Source: Myroides phaeus
GTDB lineage: Bacteria; Bacteroidota; Bacteroidia; Flavobacteriales; Flavobacteriaceae
Direction of reading: 5' to 3'
Assembly (NCBI RefSeq): GCF_900099675.1
Contig: NZ_FNDQ01000003.1
Coordinates: forward strand, 124,001 to 188,000
Length of the DNA stretch: 64,000 nt
Shown here: piece by piece, positions 1-7,723 of the stretch
How the letters are laid out: each line of letters opens with the position of its first letter
Position numbering within the stretch: the first letter of the stretch is position 1
Position numbers and translations under genes: made by a program
Notes under the pieces: generated by a model
The model's database searches: none
The model's input: the letters and a program-made list of their open reading frames with translations, nothing else
Told to the model about the DNA's origin: nothing

Positions 1-2
1 TA

Positions 3-2087
3 TCATTAATCGCAACATTCCTTGGACTATATTTATTTGGATACTCATTAAACTTATTGAGTTTACTAGCACTATCGTTAGTAGTTGGTATTCTTGTGGA
101 TGATGCCATCGTGGTAATTGAAAATATTCACCGCCACATGGAGATGGGGAAAAACAAAGTACGTGCTTCTTATGATGGTGCAAAAGAAATTGGGTTTACT
201 GTAACTGCAATTACCTTAGTAATTGTTGTTGTATTCTTACCTATTGCAATGTCATCAGGATTGGTTCCGAACATTATTAAACAATTCTGTGTTACGGTAA
301 TTATTGCTACAATGCTTTCTTTATTGGTATCATTTACAATTGTTCCTTGGTTGTCATCGCGTTATGGAAAAATTGAAGTAATTAAACCAAGTTCTTTCTT
401 TGGAAAAATCTTGCACAACTTTGAAAAAGGATTAAGCCGTTTTACGCACGCTATTTCTGACTTATTAGTGTGGTCATTAAACTCTACACGTAACACAATT
501 ATTGTATTGATCGTAGTAGGTATCACTTTCTTTGCATCAATTGCTTTAGCGCCAATGGGATATATCGGTTTCGAGTTTTTCCCTAAAACAGATAAAGGAG
601 AGTTCCTTGTTCAATTAGAATTGCCAAAAGATGCATCTGTTGAACAAACAAATAAGGTAACTCAAAAAGTAGAAGAATACCTACAAACAAAACCTGAGAT
701 TCAGGATTTAATTACCACAGTTGGACAATCTTCTGAAGGGTATGGAGGAATTCAAGGGACAAAATATAAATCGGAAATTCAAGTTGTATTAGTTGATAAA
801 AAACAACGTAAAGACAACTCATTCGTTTATGCTGCAAAGTTGAAAAACGAATTAGCACCACTTGTTGTTGATGCTAAAATCAAAACCGTTCCTGTAGGAT
901 TAATTGGTGCTGAAGAGGCTCCTCTTTCCCTTACAGTAACAGGTTCTTCTTTAGACGATGCTATGGATTTTGCTATTCAAGCTAAAGATATTTTAGAACA
1001 GATTCCAGGTGCTATGGAGGTTAAACTAACTTCTGAAACTGGTAGTCCAGAGATTAATGTACAAGTTGACCGTGATAAAATGGCTGCTTTAGGGTTAGAT
1101 ATGTATACGGTTGGTATGACTATGCAAACGGCATTCAATGGAAATACAGATAGTAAGTTTAGAGCTGGTGAATATGAATATGATATCAACATCCGTTTTC
1201 AAGAATACGCCAGAGGAACAATTGACGATGTAAAAGATATTTCGTTTATGAACAACATAGGACAAAATATCAAATTACAACAATTCGCAACTGTTGCTTA
1301 TAGCTCAGGACCATCTGTATTGGAAAGAAGAGATAAAACGCCATCTGTAACCATTAAATCACAAACGATAGGACGGGATCCTGGCCAAATCGGAAACGAA
1401 TGGTTAGCGCAATTTGATCAACTAGAGAAAAAAGCTGGGGTAAACTACCAGTGGTCTGGAACAATGGAAGATCAAGAAGAAGGTTTCGGTACATTAGGAG
1501 TTGCTTTATTAGCTGCAATTATCTTTGTTTACTTGGTGATGGTAGCTTTATACGATAGTTTCTCAAAACCATTTATCGTAATTTTTGCTGTTCCTCTTTC
1601 ATTTATTGGAGCTTTATTAGCCTTAGCAATTGCCAATATATCGTTGAATATCTTTACCATTTTAGGTATCATTATGTTGATTGGTTTGGTATGTAAGAAT
1701 GCTATTTTATTAGTGGATTTTGCCAACCATAGAGTTGAAGCTGGAGACAGCGTACACGATGCATTAATCGCTGCCAATCACGCGCGTTTACGTCCAATTT
1801 TAATGACTACAATTGCAATGGTAATCGGAATGGTGCCTATTGCATTAGCAAGTGGGGCTGGTTCTGAAATGAATAACGGATTAGCTGTAGTAATTATTGG
1901 GGGACTACTTTCTTCTCTATTTTTAACCTTGGTGATTGTACCTATTATCTATTCTATTTTTGATAAAATTGGAAATCGCTTTGGAAAGAAAGAAAAGGTA
2001 GACTTCGCTGCATTGATGGTCAAAGATTATACAGTAAATGACAACTTCGTAGATGAGTTTGCTTCAAAAACAGATTCTTCTAAATAA
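3..2087 (+). CDS. RND efflux pump inner-membrane subunit (AcrB/HAE1-like), 3' part
   Basis: Partial gene: the frame is open to the left edge, so the true start lies outside the window. The visible part begins just before the membrane helix with the proton-relay pair (GILVDDAIVVIENI, with adjacent Asp residues). It continues through a large periplasmic loop and the closing membrane helices (LLAAIIFVYLVMVALYDSF, IMLIGLVCKNAILLVDFAN, and a final helix ending LTLVIVPIIYSIFDKIG). This is the usual second half of a proton-driven resistance-nodulation-division transporter, which works with a periplasmic adaptor and an outer-membrane channel. Those partners would lie upstream and are not visible. Substrate cannot be told. 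The soluble C-terminal tail is about 40 residues. A terminator follows directly. Confidence 0.93.
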   Translation, partial: SLIATFLGLYLFGYSLNLLSLLALSLVVGILVDDAIVVIENIHRHMEMGKNKVRASYDGAKEIGFTVTAITLVIVVVFLPIAMSSGLVPNIIKQFCVTVIIATMLSLLVSFTIVPWLSSRYGKIEVIKPSSFFGKILHNFEKGLSRFTHAISDLLVWSLNSTRNTIIVLIVVGITFFASIALAPMGYIGFEFFPKTDKGEFLVQLELPKDASVEQTNKVTQKVEEYLQTKPEIQDLITTVGQSSEGYGGIQGTKYKSEIQVVLVDKKQRKDNSFVYAAKLKNELAPLVVDAKIKTVPVGLIGAEEAPLSLTVTGSSLDDAMDFAIQAKDILEQIPGAMEVKLTSETGSPEINVQVDRDKMAALGLDMYTVGMTMQTAFNGNTDSKFRAGEYEYDINIRFQEYARGTIDDVKDISFMNNIGQNIKLQQFATVAYSSGPSVLERRDKTPSVTIKSQTIGRDPGQIGNEWLAQFDQLEKKAGVNYQWSGTMEDQEEGFGTLGVALLAAIIFVYLVMVALYDSFSKPFIVIFAVPLSFIGALLALAIANISLNIFTILGIIMLIGLVCKNAILLVDFANHRVEAGDSVHDALIAANHARLRPILMTTIAMVIGMVPIALASGAGSEMNNGLAVVIIGGLLSSLFLTLVIVPIIYSIFDKIGNRFGKKEKVDFAALMVKDYTVNDNFVDEFASKTDSSK

Positions 2088-2108
2088 AAGTATTTATGTA
2101 TTAGATTA

Positions 2109-2137
2109 AGGGAGCTTTTTAAAAACTCCCTTTTTTT
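2109..2137 (+). terminator. Intrinsic terminator after the RND gene
   Basis: The arms GGGAG...CTCCC, extended by TTTTT/AAAAA, form a hairpin followed by a run of seven T about 20 bases after the RND stop codon. Confidence 0.75.
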
Positions 2138-2457
2138 GGACTTACCCTTTTAGGCTAAACACATAAAACATTAGCAAACAAAGTAACTAACAAAGGTTTC
2201 ACTCAATTTTTTTACCGGGTGCTTCCATAGTGTGCCATAATGCTCCCATAAGAATTATGGTAATCGTTTCTATTCATTATGTATACACTGTGTTTTCAGT
2301 AAGAGAGTATGCTTTACACCCCCTATCTCCTTGCTATTAAATTGCTACGTACACAAAGGTTCAACTTTCACTTTACTCCTAATTTATTATTACTTATTAA
2401 TGATTAATCCCTAACTATTCGTTACTTTTATTTTTCTTAAAAATCCTTTATATTATA
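2138..2457. other. Intergenic region, no gene seen
   Basis: 320 bases between the RND terminator and the AraC-type gene. I see no coding frame. A short inverted repeat (CCATAAT / ATTATGG, about 2232-2258) is present. A TACTTTTA element near 2420, one base from the flavobacterial -7 consensus, could drive the regulator. Confidence 0.4.
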
Positions 2458-3354
2458 GTGAATTCAGACTTCGTACAGGTCTATTCTTTAGACAATATTA
2501 CAGACAGATACAAGCATATCTTAACAGATAAACGCCTTGCTATTTTTGAAATTGGTCCAAAACACAATCAATATTTTGTTGTAGATAGACCCTATCAGTT
2601 CAATGTTTTTGGACTTATTTTAGTTACGCGTGGAAAATGTGAGATTACTATTAATTTCGAACCTACTATGGTAAAAAAAGACGATTTACTTGTAGTTCTT
2701 TCTAATCAGTTGTTTGAAATAAAAAAATGTACTGATGATTTCACAGTCAAGACTCTTTTTGTTGATGCTGATATATTTTTAGAGGCAGGTTTCCACATTA
2801 AATCAAATAATCTTATTCAATTTCTATCATCACAATATCCAAAGATTATTTCTTTAGATAAAACAGTTATTAGTAAGATTAGAAATAATCTAAAAGAACT
2901 TTCTAAACTTTGTTTTAGAAATGAACATACTTTTGGCAAAGACCTAATTCTAAACTATTTCTCTATTCTTATGTATGAATTAGGGCATTTTTACAATAAA
3001 ACTATTTTAATACAAAATAACGGTAAACAACTTCGCAAAGAAGAAACAACAAAAACATTCCTTTATTTAGTAGCAACGCATTTTAAAAAAGAGCATAGCG
3101 TACAATTTTATGCTGACCAAATGTATATCAGTCGAAAACACTTAACAAAAACAATTGTAGATGTTTTCAAAAAGACTCCTAAACAAATTATATCAGAGAC
3201 TATTATATTGGAAGCTAAAGTTTTATTGAAAAACCCTCGTTTATCTATTTCTGATGTGATAAATGAATTAAACTTTCAAGACCTTTCGGTATTTAGTAAA
3301 TTCTTTAAAACCCATACTGGTATTTCTCCGACAGAATTTAAAAATAACAATTAA
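2458..3354 (+). CDS. AraC-family transcriptional regulator
   Basis: 298 residues. The N-terminal ~170 residues look like a cupin-type sensing domain (FNVFGLILVTRGKCEITI, then MVKKDDLLVVL). The C-terminal ~100 residues carry the two AraC helix-turn-helix motifs: YADQMYISRKHLTKTI, then a second one ending SVFSKFFKTHTGISPTEF, the usual family signature. The start is GTG; no ATG occurs early enough to keep the sensor domain. It lies between an efflux pump and fabH on the same strand and could control either, which is inference only. No ligand can be assigned. Confidence 0.88.
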   Translation: MNSDFVQVYSLDNITDRYKHILTDKRLAIFEIGPKHNQYFVVDRPYQFNVFGLILVTRGKCEITINFEPTMVKKDDLLVVLSNQLFEIKKCTDDFTVKTLFVDADIFLEAGFHIKSNNLIQFLSSQYPKIISLDKTVISKIRNNLKELSKLCFRNEHTFGKDLILNYFSILMYELGHFYNKTILIQNNGKQLRKEETTKTFLYLVATHFKKEHSVQFYADQMYISRKHLTKTIVDVFKKTPKQIISETIILEAKVLLKNPRLSISDVINELNFQDLSVFSKFFKTHTGISPTEFKNNN

Positions 3355-3517
3355 CTTTTCTTTAGTAGTTCTCCGTATAATTGCGTCTTTTTAACAACTT
3401 AATCCGTTTAATTATCTACTTAAAAAAACAAGAAATATAAGAAATTTGGGATGTTTTAAGTCAGTATATAGTCAAACAGAACTTAACAACTTTATTTGAT
3501 ATAAAGACGCGTGAAAA

Positions 3518-4519
3518 ATGAAAGAAATTAATAGTAAAAAACAACTATTTGCATCCATTACAGCTATTGGAGGATATGTCCCAGAAGAAAAAAGAACTAA
3601 TGCTGACTTAGCTTTAGTAACTGAAACTTCTGATGAATGGATCACTAAAAGAACAGGTATTAAAGAAAGAAGAATTTTGAATTCCGGGCTTGCTACTTCT
3701 GATATGGCAGTTGCTGCAATCAAAAACTTACTTGCTACTTATCAAAAAGATATCAAAATGGTTGATGCTATTATTGTAGCAACTTCTACTCCTGATATGC
3801 CTATGCCCGCTACTGCAAATATCATTTGCGAAAAATTAGGCTTAGACAATGTATGGGGATTTGACGTTAATGCTGCTTGTTCTGGTTTTTTATATGCTCT
3901 TGACCTTGGGTCTTCTTTAGTAGAAACACGTCGTTATAAAAATGTACTTGTTGTTGGGGCTGATAAAATCAGTGCTTATGTAAATATTAAAGATCGTTCT
4001 ACTAATATTCTGTTTGGAGACGGAGCTGGTGTAGTATGGTTAGAACCTTCTATGGAAGAAGGAATTTTAGATGCAGTTATGCACAGTAACGGACAAGGGA
4101 GAGAGTTCTTAAATATTGAAGGTGGTGGTTCTTTATATCCTACTTCTGAAAATAAAAATATAGAAGACAAAAAATATATTAAACAAGATGGTAAGGTTGT
4201 ATTTAAACACGCTATACAATCTATGAGTGATGCTTGTTTAGATGTACTACAAAAAAATGATTTAACTATTGAAGATGTAAATTGGTTAGTACCTCATCAA
4301 GCTAACAAAAGAATCATTGATGCAGTAGGTAAAGAAATTAAAATTCAACCTGAAAAAACATTGGTTAATATTGCAAATTATGGAAATACGATTGCTGCAA
4401 CTATTCCATTGTGTATTTGGGAAAATACAAATCAAATAAAGAAAAATGATTTAATCTTACTAACGGCTTTTGGAGCAGGTTTCTCTTGGGGAGCAAGTAT
4501 CCTAAGATGGTCTATATAA
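3518..4519 (+). CDS. fabH: Beta-ketoacyl-ACP synthase III
   Basis: 333 residues, normal length for FabH. It condenses an acyl-CoA starter with malonyl-ACP to begin fatty-acid synthesis in the cytoplasm. The catalytic triad is visible: Cys121 (VNAACSGF), His260 (VPHQANK) and Asn290 (NYGNT). The C-terminal glycine-rich segment GAGFSWGASIL is typical. The gene stands alone rather than beside plsX/rpmF as the house-keeping fabH often does, so it may be a second, specialised copy; that needs the rest of the genome. The stop codon lies inside a long terminator hairpin. Confidence 0.9.
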   Translation: MKEINSKKQLFASITAIGGYVPEEKRTNADLALVTETSDEWITKRTGIKERRILNSGLATSDMAVAAIKNLLATYQKDIKMVDAIIVATSTPDMPMPATANIICEKLGLDNVWGFDVNAACSGFLYALDLGSSLVETRRYKNVLVVGADKISAYVNIKDRSTNILFGDGAGVVWLEPSMEEGILDAVMHSNGQGREFLNIEGGGSLYPTSENKNIEDKKYIKQDGKVVFKHAIQSMSDACLDVLQKNDLTIEDVNWLVPHQANKRIIDAVGKEIKIQPEKTLVNIANYGNTIAATIPLCIWENTNQIKKNDLILLTAFGAGFSWGASILRWSI

Positions 4520-4558
4520 ACAAGAAAAGAGATGTATATACATCTCTTTTCTTGTTTA
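4517..4558 (+). terminator. Perfect 20-bp inverted repeat terminator overlapping the fabH stop
   Basis: The left arm 4517-4536 and right arm 4539-4558 are exact reverse complements separated by two bases. The fabH stop TAA is the first triplet of the left arm. The stem is very long and AT-rich; the symmetry would let it act for both strands. Confidence 0.7.
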
Positions 4559-4638
4559 TACCTATACCCCTTTCTACTCAACTATCCTCTACTTAAAGAA
4601 ATAATAGAAAAATAAGGTATGCTATTGTCTGTATTGTC

Positions 4639-4923
4639 TTAAATAAACTTCTCTGGAAAATCAATTCCTCTTTCCATTAAATAAGCTATCAACCCTTTGT
4701 GTTTTGCATCAATATCAAAATGACAATCGCACGCAATTGGACAAATAGTAGCAGGAGAAATTTCCAATATTTTAGCAATTTCATTCAACACTTCGCTTTT
4801 TAGCTTTGTTTTCCCACTCTCAATATCAGAATAAGCTTTTTGAGAAAGTCCTAACTTACTCGCTACAAATTCTTGAGAATACCCCAATAATTTTCTTCTA
4901 CTTTTAATTTTATCAATTTCCAT
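4639..4923 (-). CDS. Small XRE-family helix-turn-helix protein
   Basis: 94 residues. Residues 5-60 form a Cro/C1-type helix-turn-helix (KIKSRRKLLGYSQEFVASKL, then SQKAYSDIESGKTKL). The tail holds CPIACDCHFD, a cysteine-rich stretch that could bind metal or sense redox; this is a guess. The gene is monocistronic and points away from the receptor genes at 5.3 kb. Repeats of TGTTC(A/T) lie on its upstream side (4943-5222) and could be its operator. Target genes unknown. Confidence 0.8.
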   Translation of the reverse strand: MEIDKIKSRRKLLGYSQEFVASKLGLSQKAYSDIESGKTKLKSEVLNEIAKILEISPATICPIACDCHFDIDAKHKGLIAYLMERGIDFPEKFI

Positions 4924-5021
4924 AAACTTAACATTAGCACATTGTTCTGTTTAATATTTAAACACGAACAGCCGTATTTTTAAAACAAAAATAACAATTA
5001 TAAATTCATAAAGTAAAAGAT

Positions 5022-5126
5022 ATGAAAAATATCATTACTTTTGTACTAACAAATTTTCATAAACAACAAAGCCGGTCAAGCTCAAAAAGTGATTATCTTT
5101 TAGTCAGAAATAATTTAATCATATAG
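5022..5126 (+). CDS. Possible 34-residue peptide, unrecognised
   Basis: An ATG-started frame of 34 codons sits directly upstream of a strong terminator. The peptide begins MKNIITFVLTNFHK and then turns polar (QQSRSSSKSDYLLVRNN). It is amphipathic at the start and basic afterwards. An exact -7 promoter element (5036-5043) lies inside the frame rather than before it, which argues for a non-coding transcript instead. I cannot decide between the two. Confidence 0.25.
   Translation: MKNIITFVLTNFHKQQSRSSSKSDYLLVRNNLII
5036..5043 (+). promoter_or_regulatory. Flavobacterial -7 promoter element TACTTTTG
   Basis: Exact TAnnTTTG. A transcript would start near 5050 and end at the terminator at 5134-5167, with no long reading frame in between. 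Confidence 0.4.
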
Positions 5127-5167
5127 CTTAGCCAAGAAAACTGCTTTCCCCAAGCAGTTTTCTTTTT
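5050..5167 (+). ncRNA. Candidate small RNA of about 115 nt
   Basis: Bounded by an exact -7 element (5036-5043) and an intrinsic terminator: arms AAAACTGCTT / AAGCAGTTTT around CCCC, then a T run ending near 5167. No known RNA family is recognised. The alternative is the 34-codon frame overlapping its 5' side. Confidence 0.35.
5134..5167 (+). terminator. Intrinsic terminator
   Basis: Stem AAAACTGCTT / AAGCAGTTTT with a short loop, followed by a run of T. No annotated gene ends just before it, so it must serve the small transcript or peptide described here. Confidence 0.65.
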
Positions 5168-5185
5168 TTATATACTTACCTATTC

Positions 5186-5222
5186 TGTTCACTTTCAAAA
5201 AAAAACTGTTCATATCTGAACA
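5186..5222. promoter_or_regulatory. TGTTCA repeats with a palindrome, possible operator
   Basis: TGTTCA at 5186-5191, and the perfect palindrome TGTTCA-tatc-TGAACA at 5207-5222. Related half-sites lie at 4943-4948 (TGTTCT) and 4965-4970 (CGAACA). They lie between the XRE gene and the receptor pair, so binding by the XRE protein is plausible but unproven. Confidence 0.3.
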
Positions 5223-5327
5223 TGCTTGTCTTAAAATAATAAAACAAAACACTACAAATCAACTGGTTACAAATTTATTTTTCATTGGCATATTTATAGA
5301 CTTTTAGTCATCAAAAAAAAATATACT

Positions 5328-7709
5328 ATGAAACATTTTATACTAACTACTTCACTATTTTTAATTACACTTATCGCTAATGCTCAAAACAGTATTAAAG
5401 GAACTGTTATTAATACAGCAAAAACACCCGTAGATTTTGCTGAAATATATTTATTGGATAGGAATGGAAAGTTAATTCAACAGACATTTTCCAATGAAAA
5501 GGGGGAATTCAATTTAGATAACGTAGAAAATAATGCTTACTTATTTCAAATCCATAGCTTCGGTATTCAATATCTCGAAAAAACAATTGAAGTAACTACT
5601 CCGGTAGATTTAGGTGAAATAATAATTGATACTAATAATAACTTAGACGAAATTATTGTTAAAACACAAGCGAAAGTTTTTGAACGAAAAGTAGATCGAA
5701 CGGTTTTCAACATTGAAAATTCTGTTCACGCTACTAATAACAATGTAACTGACCTACTTAAATTAACTCCTGGAGTAAAAGTAGACGACCAATCAATTGA
5801 TTTAATTGGAAAAGGCGCTGTTAGAGTAATGATTGATGATAAAATTGTTCATCTGTCAGGGGAACAATTACTAAACTATTTAAAAACAATTCCTTCTGAT
5901 AATATTAAAAAGATTGAGGTAATTACTGCACCTCCTGCTAAATATGAAGCAGAGGGACAAAGTGGACTTATCAATATTGTTCTAAAAGAACCTAAACAAG
6001 ATGCGTGGAGCAATCAAATATCTACTGGCTTAATGGCCTCGCAGAAAGCTATATGGAGAATTGGTGATGTATTCAATTACAATAAAAATAAAGTATCTAT
6101 TAATGCAGGTATTAATGGAACAATAGGTTATGCTGCTGGAAAAGATAAGTCTATTCTCTCTTATCCTACTCAAACTTGGTATTCAACTAATAATAGTAAT
6201 TCAAATAATGGTAGTATTTCTGGCAACTTTTTAATTGATTATAAAGCTTCTGACAAAACTTCTTTTGGAGTACAATACAGAGGTGGTAAAAACACACCAA
6301 GTGAAGATGATTACACAACTACACTTGTTAATAACCCTGTTGATAACTTAATAAAAACAATAACAACAGACGGGAAAACTAAAAATATTACTAACAATCA
6401 TTCTGTTAATGCACACCTTACTCAAAAGTTTGATACACTGGGAACTAAATTAAATTTAGACTTTGATTACTTTTCTTTTAATAATGATAAAAGTAGACTT
6501 TTCAACACAAATGAATATAGTGTTGATAACTTTGTTAACAAAGCAATTATTGCTGAGAGTACTGGAGAACAAAATATTGATAATTACAGTGTTAAAGTTG
6601 ACGTTGAACAACCGTTTAAAGACTTCAAACTTTCTTATGGAGCAAAGGCAAGTTTCACAACTACTAAAAACAAAACAAACTTCTTTGATCTAACTTCTGG
6701 TAGTCCTGTTCAAGATGATAAACAGAAAGATAATTTTGAATACAAAGAGAATACACAAGCTCTTTATGTTAGTGGAAACAAATCTTTTGGAGAAAAATGG
6801 CAAGCACAAGCTGGTTTAAGATTAGAAAGCACACAAACAGAAGGTTTTTCTAAGATTTACAACACAACGGATAAGAATGATTACACTAAACTATTTCCGA
6901 GTTTATATGTGTCATACGAGATGAATGACGATAATATATTCTCTGTGAATTACAGCCGTCGCATTATGCGTCCAAGTTTTTGGCAGTTAAATCCTTTTCG
7001 TTGGTATGTTAACGAATATAGTTTTGTAGAAGGTAATCCTAAATTACAACCTATTTTCTCTAATAGTGTAGAGCTTACACATACGTTTAAAGGGAAGTTG
7101 ATAACTTCTCTGCGTTATGCTAAATCAAAAGACTCTTTTTCTCAATACCCGCTTGCAGATCCAGAGACAAATACACAGATGTATTTAAACGATAATATTT
7201 TCGATATGTATTCTTTTAACGGATCTATCACTTATGCATTTAATACATTGCCTTGGTTACAATCACAAAACTCATTCAGTGCATTTCACAATAAAACAAA
7301 ACTTATCAAAGATCTGGATTTTGAAACTTTGAATGGTTGGGGAACTCATTTTTCAACTAACAATACGATTACTCTAAATACAGAAAAAACATTACAAGCT
7401 CAAGTTGATTACTGGATACAACCTAAATTTAATGTTTTGATGTATAATCTTAGTACTATGTCCTCATTAAATCTTGGTTTAAAATACGCTATGGTAAATA
7501 AAAAGCTAAATATGTCGTTATATGTAAATGACATATTGCGAAGAAGTGCACAAGTTGCTGTAACAGAAACTAACGGAGTGCGACAAACATATAAAGCAAA
7601 TACACTAACTCGCTATGTTAATGTTGGACTTTCTTACTCTTTTGGAAACTCGAAAATTAGAGTAACGGAACATCAGGGGGGAAATAAAGACGAAATCAAC
7701 CGAAAATAA
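5328..7709 (+). CDS. TonB-dependent receptor-like outer-membrane beta-barrel protein (first of a tandem pair)
   Basis: 793 residues. Signal peptide at residues 1-19 (cleavage after ANA). A carboxypeptidase-regulatory-like domain follows (NSIKGTVINTAKTPVDFAEI), then a plug-like segment (LLKLTPGVKV, then VIDDKIVHLSGEQLLNYLKT, IKKIEVITAPPAKYEAEG), then a C-terminal barrel of the OMP_b-brl_3 type with NPFRWYVNEYSFVEGNPKL, a hallmark of this class. Such proteins import ligands across the outer membrane with TonB energy. No SusD-like partner gene is nearby, so this is not a polysaccharide-utilisation pair. Substrate unknown. The paralog starts 14 bases after the stop. Confidence 0.85.
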   Translation: MKHFILTTSLFLITLIANAQNSIKGTVINTAKTPVDFAEIYLLDRNGKLIQQTFSNEKGEFNLDNVENNAYLFQIHSFGIQYLEKTIEVTTPVDLGEIIIDTNNNLDEIIVKTQAKVFERKVDRTVFNIENSVHATNNNVTDLLKLTPGVKVDDQSIDLIGKGAVRVMIDDKIVHLSGEQLLNYLKTIPSDNIKKIEVITAPPAKYEAEGQSGLINIVLKEPKQDAWSNQISTGLMASQKAIWRIGDVFNYNKNKVSINAGINGTIGYAAGKDKSILSYPTQTWYSTNNSNSNNGSISGNFLIDYKASDKTSFGVQYRGGKNTPSEDDYTTTLVNNPVDNLIKTITTDGKTKNITNNHSVNAHLTQKFDTLGTKLNLDFDYFSFNNDKSRLFNTNEYSVDNFVNKAIIAESTGEQNIDNYSVKVDVEQPFKDFKLSYGAKASFTTTKNKTNFFDLTSGSPVQDDKQKDNFEYKENTQALYVSGNKSFGEKWQAQAGLRLESTQTEGFSKIYNTTDKNDYTKLFPSLYVSYEMNDDNIFSVNYSRRIMRPSFWQLNPFRWYVNEYSFVEGNPKLQPIFSNSVELTHTFKGKLITSLRYAKSKDSFSQYPLADPETNTQMYLNDNIFDMYSFNGSITYAFNTLPWLQSQNSFSAFHNKTKLIKDLDFETLNGWGTHFSTNNTITLNTEKTLQAQVDYWIQPKFNVLMYNLSTMSSLNLGLKYAMVNKKLNMSLYVNDILRRSAQVAVTETNGVRQTYKANTLTRYVNVGLSYSFGNSKIRVTEHQGGNKDEINRK

Positions 7710-7723
7710 CCTACTAACTAATT

